This document shows positions 1 to 7,738 of a stretch of DNA of 64,000 nucleotides, in pieces. The translations under genes and the position numbers were made by a program. Origin of the DNA: Streptomyces megasporus (GTDB taxonomy: Bacteria > Actinomycetota > Actinomycetes > Streptomycetales > Streptomycetaceae); contig NZ_JODL01000010.1 in NCBI RefSeq assembly GCF_000718985.1, positions 1-64,000 of the forward strand, read 5' to 3'. Within the stretch, counting starts at the first letter, position 1. Each line of letters begins with the position of its first letter. The notes under the pieces are model-generated. The model was not told where the DNA came from. It did not search any database and was given only the letters and a program-made list of their open reading frames with translations.

Positions 1-2
1 GC

Positions 3-77
3 GTCAACGTCCTGTGGGCCATGATCCGTGACGGAGCGTGCTACCAAGCCACACCGCCTGTCACAGCGGCGGCTTGA
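3..77 (+). mobile_element. IS110-family transposase, C-terminal end only
   Basis: The first 24 codons of the window read as the tail of an IS110/IS116/IS902-type (DEDD plus Ser) transposase: VNVLWAMIRDGACY followed by a short Pro/Ala tail and TGA at 75-77. A tail of the form VNVLWA.LRD is typical of this family in actinomycetes. The catalytic part lies left of the window, so completeness cannot be judged. IS110 elements lack long terminal inverted repeats, so the right end cannot be placed exactly; I expect it within about 30 bases after the stop (near TTGACATCAGCATTGGGAAG). Confidence 0.72.
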
Positions 78-253
78 CATCAGCATTGGGAAGCCTTTCT
101 CGTGGGCGTCTTCGGGCGCAGCCGCGCGCGACGGCCGACCGCGCTCGCCGCACGGGGGCACACCGGGCTCGACTCCGCATTCCTCGACGGTGCCGGTACC
201 GGGACCGTCGCTCCGCCACACGGTGGAGGCGTCGGTTCCGGGAGCCTGCTCGT

Positions 254-362
254 GCCCGGGCGGGTGCTCCGGCTTCCGCGACGGACGGGGTGCGTCCGTC
301 GCGCTCACGGTTGCGGGTCAGCGCCGGATTCGCACCGGCTTCCCCCGATCGGGCACATGACG
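254..362 (-). promoter_or_regulatory. Cobalamin (B12) riboswitch, orphaned
   Basis: Read on the minus strand this holds the conserved core GAAGCCGGTGCGAATCCGG, then GCTGACCCGCAACCGTGAG, a variable hairpin (GACGGACG...CGTCCGTC) and the B12-box-like AGCCGGAGCACCCGCC. This order and spacing match actinobacterial adenosylcobalamin riboswitches. The controlled gene should start at lower coordinates, but the next 170 bases hold no recognisable start of a B12-related gene, and then the IS110 transposase tail begins on the other strand. I infer that a B12-repressed gene was separated from its switch by the insertion. Confidence 0.75.
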
Positions 363-370
363 TTCGTCGG

Positions 371-1005
371 CTCACTCTAACGGGCGACCGGCCTGGTCCC
401 GTCGGTGTGGGAGCGGGATCACACCGGGGCCGGGACCGGGGCGCGGGACCGGCCGGAGCATGTGCCGTGTGTCGGCGGGGAGTTGGGGAGAACCGCCGGG
501 ACGGCTCGGGAGCGGCCGTGGGACGACCGGAGGGGGTCGGCCGAAGAGGGAGAGAAAGAAGCAAAGGAGGAGGAACGAAGAAGGGAGAAAGAAGGAAGAA
601 GCAGGAAGAAGGCGCGGAACAAGGGGAGTAGACGCGATGTCCGCCTCCCCGCGTGGATTCTCCAGTGGTTCACACCAAAGAATCCTTCCGTTTTTCCGGC
701 GCGACCGGTTGACGCGCGCGGTGGCGACCCGTGACGCTCAAGGGCCGCGGAACCCCGGCGCGTGGACGGTCGCGCCGAGGTGTCCGTGCAGGTGGTGGCG
801 GTGGTCCGGGGCGGAATTTCGTGTGTCGGTGCCCTTCCCGGACCCCGCTTCCGAATTCCCTCCGGCCTCATGGGCGAATTCACGGCGAATCATCGCGGCG
901 TTATTGACGTGCTCATGTCTTAACGATAGGAATTCGTCCCGTCCACCGGCGTGAGCGAGCCATCGATGCTCACCCCCCCCACGCGCATGCTGACCTGGAG
1001 GAAGA
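371..1005. other. Gene-free stretch with a homopurine tract
   Basis: I see no convincing gene here; all frames give Arg/Pro-rich shadow peptides. A purine-only or nearly purine-only run lies on the plus strand at about 543-633 (GGGAGAGAAAGAAGCAAAGG and similar), unusual against the surrounding G+C-rich DNA. Bases from about 840 to 950 are relatively A+T-rich and probably hold the promoter of the cell-wall hydrolase that starts at 1006. No riboswitch consensus was recognised in front of that gene. Confidence 0.5.
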
Positions 1006-2595
1006 ATGTTCCGACGCCCCCTGGCCGCGAGACGGTCGGGCGCAGCCGTGCTCGGCGGTCTGACCGTGGCCGCGCTGCTCGCCATGGGCGGACCCGCGGG
1101 CGCCGCGCCCGCGGACCTCACGCCGTCGAACCCGATGAACCGAGCGTTCGCCCAGGCCGCCGAGGAGTTCCAGGTCCCCCGGGACCTGCTCGTCGCGGTC
1201 GGCTACGGGGAGACCCACCTGGACGACCACGACGGGAAGCCCAGCCACGCGGGCGGCCACGGCGTGATGCACCTGGTCGACAACCCCGTGCGCGACACCC
1301 TGGGGGAGGCCGCCGACCTGACCGGCGAGTCCGAGACCGACCTGAGGCGGGACACCGAGGCCAACATCCTCGGCGGCGCCGCCGTCCTGCGCGCCTACGC
1401 CGACGAGGCGGGCCTGGACGCCTCCGAACGCCGCGACGCGGACGCCTGGTACCCGGTGGTGGCCCGCTACGGCGGCGCGGAGGACGACCGGGCCGCGAAG
1501 CTGTACGCCGACACCGTCTACGACTTCCTGGCGGACGGCTTCAGCGCCCTCACCCCGGACGGCGAGCGGGTCACCGTCGCACCGCGGGACGTCGCCCCCG
1601 AACGCGGCCGGTACGCGAAGGTCCGCTCCCTCGCCGAGCCCGCCCCGTCCTCCGACACGGGCGCCCTGAGCACCGACTACCCGCCCGCCCTGTGGGTGCC
1701 GGCGGACCCGGGCAACTACGTCGCGGGCCGCACGTCGCCGATCACCCACGTCGTCGTCCACGTCACCCAGGGCTCGTACGCCGGGACGATCAGTTGGTTC
1801 CGGAACCCCGACGCGAACGTCAGCGCCCACTACGTGGTCCGCTCCTCCGACGGGCAGGTCACGCAGATGGTCCGCGACCGCGACACCGCCTGGCACGCCC
1901 GCTCCGGCAACCCGTACTCCATCGGGATCGAGCACGAGGGCTACGTCGACAACCCCTCGTGGTTCACCGACGCCATGTACCGCTCCTCGGCCGCGCTGAC
2001 CCGCCACCTGTGCGACCGGCACGGCATCCCCAAGGACCGGACGCACATCGTCGGCCACGTCGAGGTACCGGGCAACGACCACACCGACCCGGGCCCGAAC
2101 TGGAACTGGTCCTACTACATGCAACTGGTCCGCGACGGCGACGCCACCGCTCCCGTCCAGGTGAACTTCCCCTCCTACGACACGCTCCGCACCGGCTCCA
2201 CCGGCGCCCAGGTGAAGGCCGCCCAACACCTGCTGAACCAGAACGGTTTCGACGCCGGCGCGGTGGACGGCGTCTTCGGCGCCGGCACCGAGGGCGCCGT
2301 GCGGGCGTTCCAGCGCAACCGCGGCCTGACCGCCGACGGCGTCGTCGGCGCCCGCACCTGGACCGCCCTGCTGTCGGCGGGCACCAAGCCCACCCTGCGA
2401 CAGGGGAGTTCGGGCGTGGACGTGGAGAGGCTCCAGCGCGCGCTGACGGCCGCCCTCGGCCGGACCGTGGGCATCGACGGCCTCTTCGGTCCGAACACCG
2501 ACACGGCCGTCCGCGACTACCAGCGCACCCGCGGCCTGACCGTGGACGGCGTCGTCGGCGGCGGAACCTGGGGAGCCCTGCAGGCCGGCAGGTAG
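1006..2595 (+). CDS. Secreted N-acetylmuramoyl-L-alanine amidase with lysozyme-like N-terminus and two peptidoglycan-binding domains
   Basis: 529 residues. An N-terminal signal peptide (basic start, hydrophobic stretch, Ala-rich cleavage site near residue 35) sends it outside the cell. Residues about 45-170 resemble a transglycosylase/goose-lysozyme fold, with GYGETHL giving a possible catalytic Glu near residue 69. Residues about 245-375 are an Amidase_2 domain (zinc enzyme cleaving the MurNAc-L-Ala bond): HVVVHVTQG, IGIEHEG, and GHVEVPG...HTDPGPNWNW supply the usual His/Asp ligands. Two PG_binding_1 repeats (about 389-460 and 462-528) each carry DG(V/L)FG...T. A ribosome-binding site (TGGAGGAAG) sits just upstream of the ATG. 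It probably remodels or degrades peptidoglycan. Confidence 0.88.
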   Translation: MFRRPLAARRSGAAVLGGLTVAALLAMGGPAGAAPADLTPSNPMNRAFAQAAEEFQVPRDLLVAVGYGETHLDDHDGKPSHAGGHGVMHLVDNPVRDTLGEAADLTGESETDLRRDTEANILGGAAVLRAYADEAGLDASERRDADAWYPVVARYGGAEDDRAAKLYADTVYDFLADGFSALTPDGERVTVAPRDVAPERGRYAKVRSLAEPAPSSDTGALSTDYPPALWVPADPGNYVAGRTSPITHVVVHVTQGSYAGTISWFRNPDANVSAHYVVRSSDGQVTQMVRDRDTAWHARSGNPYSIGIEHEGYVDNPSWFTDAMYRSSAALTRHLCDRHGIPKDRTHIVGHVEVPGNDHTDPGPNWNWSYYMQLVRDGDATAPVQVNFPSYDTLRTGSTGAQVKAAQHLLNQNGFDAGAVDGVFGAGTEGAVRAFQRNRGLTADGVVGARTWTALLSAGTKPTLRQGSSGVDVERLQRALTAALGRTVGIDGLFGPNTDTAVRDYQRTRGLTVDGVVGGGTWGALQAGR

Positions 2596-2896
2596 GACCC
2601 GGCGTCGCCCGCGTCGCGCTGCGCCGTCCCAGGTCACGCCTCGCGTCGTCCCAGGTCACGCCCACGTCGCGCCCATGTCGGCGGAGAACCTCCTCGGCCC
2701 GTGTCACCGCCCGGTGGTGCGGGCCGAGGCGCGTCCCCCAGCGACACGGGCCCGCGTGACACGGCCGTCACACTCCGGTTACTCGTGCGTTTCTCACGGT
2801 CGAGTCGTGACACCTGTGACTGTTCCGTCACCCCCCGCACATGGAAAAGTCATGGCCGTCGCCACACGGGAAGCCGGACGAGCCGAAGGGGGACCG
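2596..2896 (+). promoter_or_regulatory. ramC upstream region with a 15-bp direct repeat
   Basis: This gap between the amidase and ramC should hold the ram operon promoter and RamR sites. A perfect direct repeat GTCCCAGGTCACGCC occurs at 2626-2640 and 2648-2662, a period of 22 bases (about two helical turns). Further on, GTGACAC/GTCACAC-type motifs cluster at about 2755-2835. Which of these, if any, is bound by RamR cannot be told from sequence alone. The gene start at 2897 is preceded by AAGGGGGAC. Confidence 0.4.
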
Positions 2897-5602
2897 ATGA
2901 GCAAGGGGTACGCCGCCTACTGCGACGCGGACCGCTGGTTCTACGACGCCCCCCACCGGGTCTCCGACGACACCGAGCGCACCGGCGCCTGGCAGGCCAC
3001 GCGCCGTCCGGTTCCCGAGGGGTGGCAGCGCCACCGCTCCGGGGACTGGCTGGCCCTGCGCCCGCAGGACGCCGAACTGCCCAAGCAGGGCTGGAAGATC
3101 CACGTCTCCGCCTGCCTGGACAACGCGGAGAGGATCATCGACGCGGTCTGGGACCACTGCGTGCCCCGCGGCATCGCCTTCAAGTTCATCCCGAACCGCT
3201 ACCTGCTGCACAACCGCAACGCCAAGTACGCCGACCGCGGCGGCAGCGGAAAGTTCGTCACCGTCTACCCGACCGACGACGACCAGTGCCGCGCCATCGC
3301 CGAGGAGCTGGACGCGCTGCTGACCGGCGAGCCCGGCCCCTACATCCTCAGCGACCTGCGCTGGGGCGACGGCCCGGTGTACCTGCGCTACGGCAGCTTC
3401 ACCGAACGGCACTGCTACGACGAGAACGGCGAACCGCGCCCCGCGATCGAGGACGCCGCCGGCCGTCTGGTGCCCGACCGCAGGGACCCGACCTTCCACG
3501 TCCCGGACTGGGTCACCCTGCCGGACTTCCTCGCGCCCCACCTCCAGGCCCGCAACGCCACCAAGGTCGGCGACATCCCCTACCGCGTCGAGAAGGCCCT
3601 GCACTTCTCCAACGGCGGCGGGGTCTACGTCGCGACCGACACCCGCACCGGTGAGCGGGTCGTCCTCAAGGAGGGCCGCCCGCACGCCGGTCTGGCCGCC
3701 GACGGGGCCGACGCCGTCACCCGGCTGGCACGGGAGAAGGAGGCCCTGGAGAGGCTGTCCGGCCTGCCCCAGACCCCCGAGGTGCGCGACTGGTTCGCCC
3801 TCGGCGACCACCGCTTCCTGGCCCTGGAGTACATCGAGGGCAAACCGCTCAACGGCTTCTTCGCCCGCCGACACCCGCTGATCGAGTCGGACCCGAGCCC
3901 CGAGCGGATCGCCGAGTACACCGAGTGGGCCCTGCGAATGCACCGCCTGGTGGAGGAGGCCGTCGAGGCCATCCACGCACGCGGCGTCGTCTTCAACGAC
4001 CTGCACCTGTTCAACATCATGGTCTCCGAGGACGAGTCCTCGGTGACGCTGCTGGACTTCGAGGCCGCCGCCCACGTCGACGAGGGCCGGCGTCAGGTCA
4101 TCGCCAACCCCGGCTTCGTCGCCCCCGCCGACCGCAGGGGGTTCGACGTCGACCGCTACGCCCTGGCCTGCCTGCGCATCGCCCTCTTCCTGCCGCTGAC
4201 CAACCTGTTCGCGATCGACCGGGAGAAGGCCGCGCACCTGGCGCGGATCGCCGCCCGGGAGTTCCCCGACGTGCCGCGCGAGTTCTTCGACGAGGCGGTG
4301 GCGGAGATCACCCGGGGCCTGCCCGCGGAGGACGCCGGGACCGACGGCGCGACGCGGAAGGGCACGACGGGCGCCACGTCGAGCGGAATCGACGGGGGAT
4401 ACCTGCCCGTGCACCCCGCCGACTGGCCGCGCAGCCGCGACTCGATGACGCGGGCCGTGCTCGACGCGGCCACCCCCGAACGCGAGGACCGCTTCTTCCC
4501 CGGCGACATAGCCCAGTTCGCCCCCGGCGGCGGCATCAACCTCGCCCACGGCGCGGCCGGAGTGCTCCACGTCCTGGCCGAGACCGGCGGCGAGCGGTGC
4601 CCCGAGGCCGAGGAGTGGCTGCTGCGGAAGACCAAGGAACCCGCCTCCGGCACACCGCTGGGCTTCTACGACGGACTCTCCGGCGTCGCCTGGGCCCTGG
4701 AGAGGTTCGGACACACCGACCGCGCCCTGGAACTGGCCGACACCGTCCTCGCCCAGCCCTGGGAGGATCTCGCCACCGACCTGCACGGCGGACTGTCCGG
4801 CATCGGTCTGGCCCTGGACGCCCTGGCCGCGGCCACGGGCGAGAGCGTCCTGCACGAGAAGGCGCTGCGCTGCGCCCAACTCGTCGCCGACAAGGCCGAC
4901 CGGCGCGGCGATCGTCCCCGGCCCGCCGTCAAGGGAGCGCCCCGCGCCGGACTGCTGTACGGCTCGACCGGCGAGGCCCTGCTCTTCCTGCGGCTGTACG
5001 AGCGCACCGGCCAGACCGAGCTGCTCGACCGCGCGGCCGGCGCCCTCCGCCGCGACCTGGACTGCTGCGTGACCGGCGTCGACGGCGCCCTCCAGGTGGA
5101 CGAGGGCTGGCGCACCATGCCCTACCTGGGCGCCGGCAGCGTCGGCATCGGGATGGTGCTCGACGACTACGCCGTCCACCGCGAGGACGAGCGCTTCGAA
5201 AAGGCGCGGCACGACATCCTCGAAGCCGCCCGGTCCAGGTTCTACGCACAGCCCGGCCTGTTCCGGGGCGTGGCGGGGATGATCCTCCACCTCGCCCGCA
5301 CGACCACCGGCGACCCCGGCGCCCGCGAGGCCGATCTGCGCCGTCAGATCGACTCGCTGACCCGGGCGGCCGTCCCCTACCGAGGCCGACTGGCCTTCCC
5401 CGGCGAGCAGATGATGCGGCTGTCGACGGACCTCGCCACCGGCACCGCCGGCTGCCTGCTCGCCCTGGGCAGCGCGCTGCACGACACACCCGTGCACCTG
5501 CCCTTCCTCCCGCCGCTCCGGCGGCCCCAGAGCCGGTCTTCCGTCCGGAAGGCCGTACCAGGAAAACCCGTCCCCACGGAAACGAAAGGAACAGAGAAAT
5601 GA
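2897..5602 (+). CDS. ramC: RamC-type class III lanthipeptide synthetase
   Basis: 901 residues from the ATG at 2897 (ribosome-binding site AAGGGGGAC); a longer frame upstream lacks support. Three parts in order: an N-terminal phospho-Ser/Thr lyase-like region (1 to about 220), a Ser/Thr kinase-like domain (about 230-480) with Lys in VVLKEG near 258, FNDLHLFN near 366 and LLDFEAA near 387, and a LanC-like cyclase (about 540-890). I do not see the Cys/Cys-His zinc ligands of classes I, II and IV, which fits class III. It should phosphorylate and eliminate Ser residues of the RamS peptide and form labionin/lanthionine rings. It is the first gene of the ram operon; its stop overlaps the ramS start (ATGA). 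Confidence 0.95.
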   Translation: MSKGYAAYCDADRWFYDAPHRVSDDTERTGAWQATRRPVPEGWQRHRSGDWLALRPQDAELPKQGWKIHVSACLDNAERIIDAVWDHCVPRGIAFKFIPNRYLLHNRNAKYADRGGSGKFVTVYPTDDDQCRAIAEELDALLTGEPGPYILSDLRWGDGPVYLRYGSFTERHCYDENGEPRPAIEDAAGRLVPDRRDPTFHVPDWVTLPDFLAPHLQARNATKVGDIPYRVEKALHFSNGGGVYVATDTRTGERVVLKEGRPHAGLAADGADAVTRLAREKEALERLSGLPQTPEVRDWFALGDHRFLALEYIEGKPLNGFFARRHPLIESDPSPERIAEYTEWALRMHRLVEEAVEAIHARGVVFNDLHLFNIMVSEDESSVTLLDFEAAAHVDEGRRQVIANPGFVAPADRRGFDVDRYALACLRIALFLPLTNLFAIDREKAAHLARIAAREFPDVPREFFDEAVAEITRGLPAEDAGTDGATRKGTTGATSSGIDGGYLPVHPADWPRSRDSMTRAVLDAATPEREDRFFPGDIAQFAPGGGINLAHGAAGVLHVLAETGGERCPEAEEWLLRKTKEPASGTPLGFYDGLSGVAWALERFGHTDRALELADTVLAQPWEDLATDLHGGLSGIGLALDALAAATGESVLHEKALRCAQLVADKADRRGDRPRPAVKGAPRAGLLYGSTGEALLFLRLYERTGQTELLDRAAGALRRDLDCCVTGVDGALQVDEGWRTMPYLGAGSVGIGMVLDDYAVHREDERFEKARHDILEAARSRFYAQPGLFRGVAGMILHLARTTTGDPGAREADLRRQIDSLTRAAVPYRGRLAFPGEQMMRLSTDLATGTAGCLLALGSALHDTPVHLPFLPPLRRPQSRSSVRKAVPGKPVPTETKGTEK

Positions 5603-5721
5603 CGCTTCTCGACCTGCAGACCATGGAGACCCCGCAGGACGACGAGTTCACCGGCGGCGGCTCGCAGGCCAGCCTGCTGCTGTGCGGCGACAGCTCCCTG
5701 AGCCTCGTCACCTGCAACTGA
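5599..5721 (+). CDS. ramS: RamS-like precursor of a SapB-type lanthipeptide
   Basis: 40 residues, starting MTLLDLQTMETP and ending with SQASLLLCGDSSLSLVTCN. It closely matches the S. coelicolor RamS precursor as I remember it. The leader carries the LLDLQ motif recognised by class III synthetases. The core holds two Ser-x2-Ser-x3-Cys blocks, S22/S25/C29 and S32/S35/C39, one per ring. It overlaps the ramC stop by 4 bases, so the two are translationally coupled. The mature peptide is expected to act outside the cell as an amphiphilic surfactant that lets aerial hyphae leave the aqueous surface. The run of three glycines before the core differs slightly from the classic sequence. Confidence 0.95.
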   Translation: MTLLDLQTMETPQDDEFTGGGSQASLLLCGDSSLSLVTCN

Positions 5722-5727
5722 CCCCGG

Positions 5728-5752
5728 CGCCGCGGACACTGATCCCGCGGCG
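5728..5752 (+). terminator. Hairpin between ramS and ramA
   Basis: A perfect 8-bp stem (CGCCGCGG / CCGCGGCG) with a 9-base loop lies 7 bases after the ramS stop. There is no following T run. In this position it could stabilise the ramCS message or partly terminate it, lowering exporter expression relative to precursor; that role is inference. Confidence 0.55.
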
Positions 5753-5881
5753 GTGAAACGGTCAACGCGGTCCCGGGCGGTCACGACGCCCGGGGCCGCG
5801 TCGCCGTTGTCCAAGGTGTACCCCCGCAACCCCGCGCGTACCCCTGCCGCACCGTCCACGGACGCGAGGATTCCACCGCCC

Positions 5882-7738
5882 ATGGCCATCCACCCCACCG
5901 TCCACGGAACCGACGGAACCGACGGAACCGACGGAACCGGCGGCGCGCCGGACGAGCCGACGGAACCCCAGGGTCCCGAAGGCGGAGGCGAGAGGAGCGG
6001 GCGCGACCCGGCCGACCGCCTCCTGCTGGCCGCGGTCCGCCACAGCGCCGGCCGCACCACGGCGATCTGCCTGCTGAACACCGCGTCCGCCGCCGCCACC
6101 ATCGCCCTGCCCGCCGTCCTCGGCCACACCCTCGACCTGCTGCTCGGCCGGGACGGCGGTGGGGGCGCGGGCCCCTGGCTCGCGCTGTGCGCGGCGCTGG
6201 TCGCGGCCGAGGTGCTCCTGGACGCGGTGGCCGCCCTGCTGACCGGCACCACGGTCGCCCGCTCCACCGCCTGGCTGCGCCGCCGCGGCCTGGACCACCT
6301 GCTGGCCGTGGGACCGCGCCGGGCGGCCCGGTTCGCCCCCGGGGACCTGGTGACCCGCCTGACGGGCAACGCGGCCGAGGCGGGAGGAGCGCCCGCCGCC
6401 GTCGCCGGCGCGCTCACCTCGCTCCTCACCCCGCTGGGGGCCCTGATCGCCCTGGCGGTCACCGACCTCTGGCTCGCCGCGGTCTTCTGCGCCGGGGTGC
6501 CCCTGCTGGTGCTGCTGCTGCGGGCCTTCGCCCGCGGCTCCTCCGACAGCGTCTCCCGCTACCAGCGCGTCCAGGGCGAGATCGCCGGCCACCTGGTCGA
6601 GGCGCTCGCCGGCGCCCGCACCGTGGCCGCCGCGGGGACCGTCGACCGCGAACGCGCCCGCGTCCTGGCCCGGCTGCCCGAACTGTCCGCCCAGGGGCGG
6701 CGGACGTGGCGGGTGTACGGGCGGGCCGTCGTCGGCAGCGGCGTCCTGGTGCCCCTGCTGACGCTCGCCGTCCTGGCGGTGGGCGGCATGCGCCTGGCCG
6801 CCGGGCAGTTGAGCGTCGGCGAGCTGCTGGCCGCGTTCCGCTACGCCTCCCTGGCCGCGGGCATCGGCGGTGTGACGAGCCAGGTCAGCGCCCTGGTGCG
6901 GAGCCGTGCCGCCGCCCGGCGCACCGCCGAACTGCTCACCGTGCCCCGCACCGGGCACGGCCGGCGCTCCCTGCCGCCGGACGGCACCGGCCGGCTGGAG
7001 CTGCGCGGCGTCACCGCCGTGCGCGGCGGACGGACGGTGCTCACGGACGTGGACCTGACCGTCCCCGGCGGCACCACGGTGGCCGTCGTGGGACGCTCCG
7101 GATCGGGCAAGTCCACCCTGGCCGCGATCGCCGGACGGCTCGCCGACCCCGAGGAGGGGCGGGTGCTGCTGGACGGCGTCCCGCTGGACGGACTCGACCC
7201 CGCCAAACTGCGCCGGGAGGTCGGCTACGCCTTCGAACGCCCCGCCCTGTTCGGCTCCTCCGTCGGCGAGGCCGTCGCCTTCGGGGCGTACGAGCCGGAA
7301 CCGGAGGCGGTGGAGGCCGCCGCGCGGGCGGCCGGCGCCGACGCCTTCGTCCGCCGTCTGCCCGCCGGGTACGCCACCGCGCTCGCCGACGCGCCGCTGT
7401 CCGGCGGCGAACTCCAACGCCTCGGCCTGGCACGGGCCTTCGCCCACGCGGGCCGGCTGCTGGTGCTCGACGACGCCACCTCCAGCCTGGACAGCGTCAC
7501 CGAACTCCAGGTCGGTCGGGCGCTGACGGACCAGGTGCGGGCCGGCACCCGGCTGATCGTCGCGCACCGGGTCTCCTCCGCCGCCCGCGCCGACCTGGTG
7601 GTCTGGCTGGAGGGCGGTCGCGTCCGGGCCGTCGGCCCCCACACGGCGCTGTGGGAACTCCCCGACTACCGCGCGGTGTTCGCGGCGGAGGAGACGCGGG
7701 CGGCGGACGCCGGTACGGCCGGGGAGGGGGCCCGGTGA
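5882..7738 (+). CDS. ramA: RamA-type ABC exporter subunit (fused membrane and ATPase domains)
   Basis: About 618 residues from the ATG at 5882; an in-frame GTG at 5753 would add 43 low-complexity residues. After a short Gly-Thr-Asp repeat (9-bp DNA repeats at 5902-5939) come six membrane segments (about 50-330) and an ATPase domain (about 360-600). Visible motifs: Walker A GRSGSGKS near 403, signature LSGGE near 506, Walker B LLVLDDATSSLD near 526, H-loop VAHR. The residue after the Walker B Asp is Asp rather than the catalytic Glu, so this site may hydrolyse ATP poorly. Forms a heterodimer with RamB and is expected to export the lanthipeptide. Stop overlaps the ramB start. Confidence 0.88.
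   Translation: MAIHPTVHGTDGTDGTDGTGGAPDEPTEPQGPEGGGERSGRDPADRLLLAAVRHSAGRTTAICLLNTASAAATIALPAVLGHTLDLLLGRDGGGGAGPWLALCAALVAAEVLLDAVAALLTGTTVARSTAWLRRRGLDHLLAVGPRRAARFAPGDLVTRLTGNAAEAGGAPAAVAGALTSLLTPLGALIALAVTDLWLAAVFCAGVPLLVLLLRAFARGSSDSVSRYQRVQGEIAGHLVEALAGARTVAAAGTVDRERARVLARLPELSAQGRRTWRVYGRAVVGSGVLVPLLTLAVLAVGGMRLAAGQLSVGELLAAFRYASLAAGIGGVTSQVSALVRSRAAARRTAELLTVPRTGHGRRSLPPDGTGRLELRGVTAVRGGRTVLTDVDLTVPGGTTVAVVGRSGSGKSTLAAIAGRLADPEEGRVLLDGVPLDGLDPAKLRREVGYAFERPALFGSSVGEAVAFGAYEPEPEAVEAAARAAGADAFVRRLPAGYATALADAPLSGGELQRLGLARAFAHAGRLLVLDDATSSLDSVTELQVGRALTDQVRAGTRLIVAHRVSSAARADLVVWLEGGRVRAVGPHTALWELPDYRAVFAAEETRAADAGTAGEGAR

Noticed and set aside
700..1000. A c-di-AMP (ydaO-type) riboswitch before the cell-wall hydrolase
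   Set aside because: Such switches often precede this kind of gene in actinomycetes, but I could not find the consensus elements.
951..2759. 602-residue Arg/Pro-rich plus-strand frame over the amidase gene
   Set aside because: It is an out-of-frame shadow of high-G+C coding sequence; the overlapping frame has signal peptide, Amidase_2 and peptidoglycan-binding motifs.
2828..5497. 889-residue antisense frame over ramC
   Set aside because: Long antisense frames are expected opposite G+C-rich genes; no domain is recognisable.
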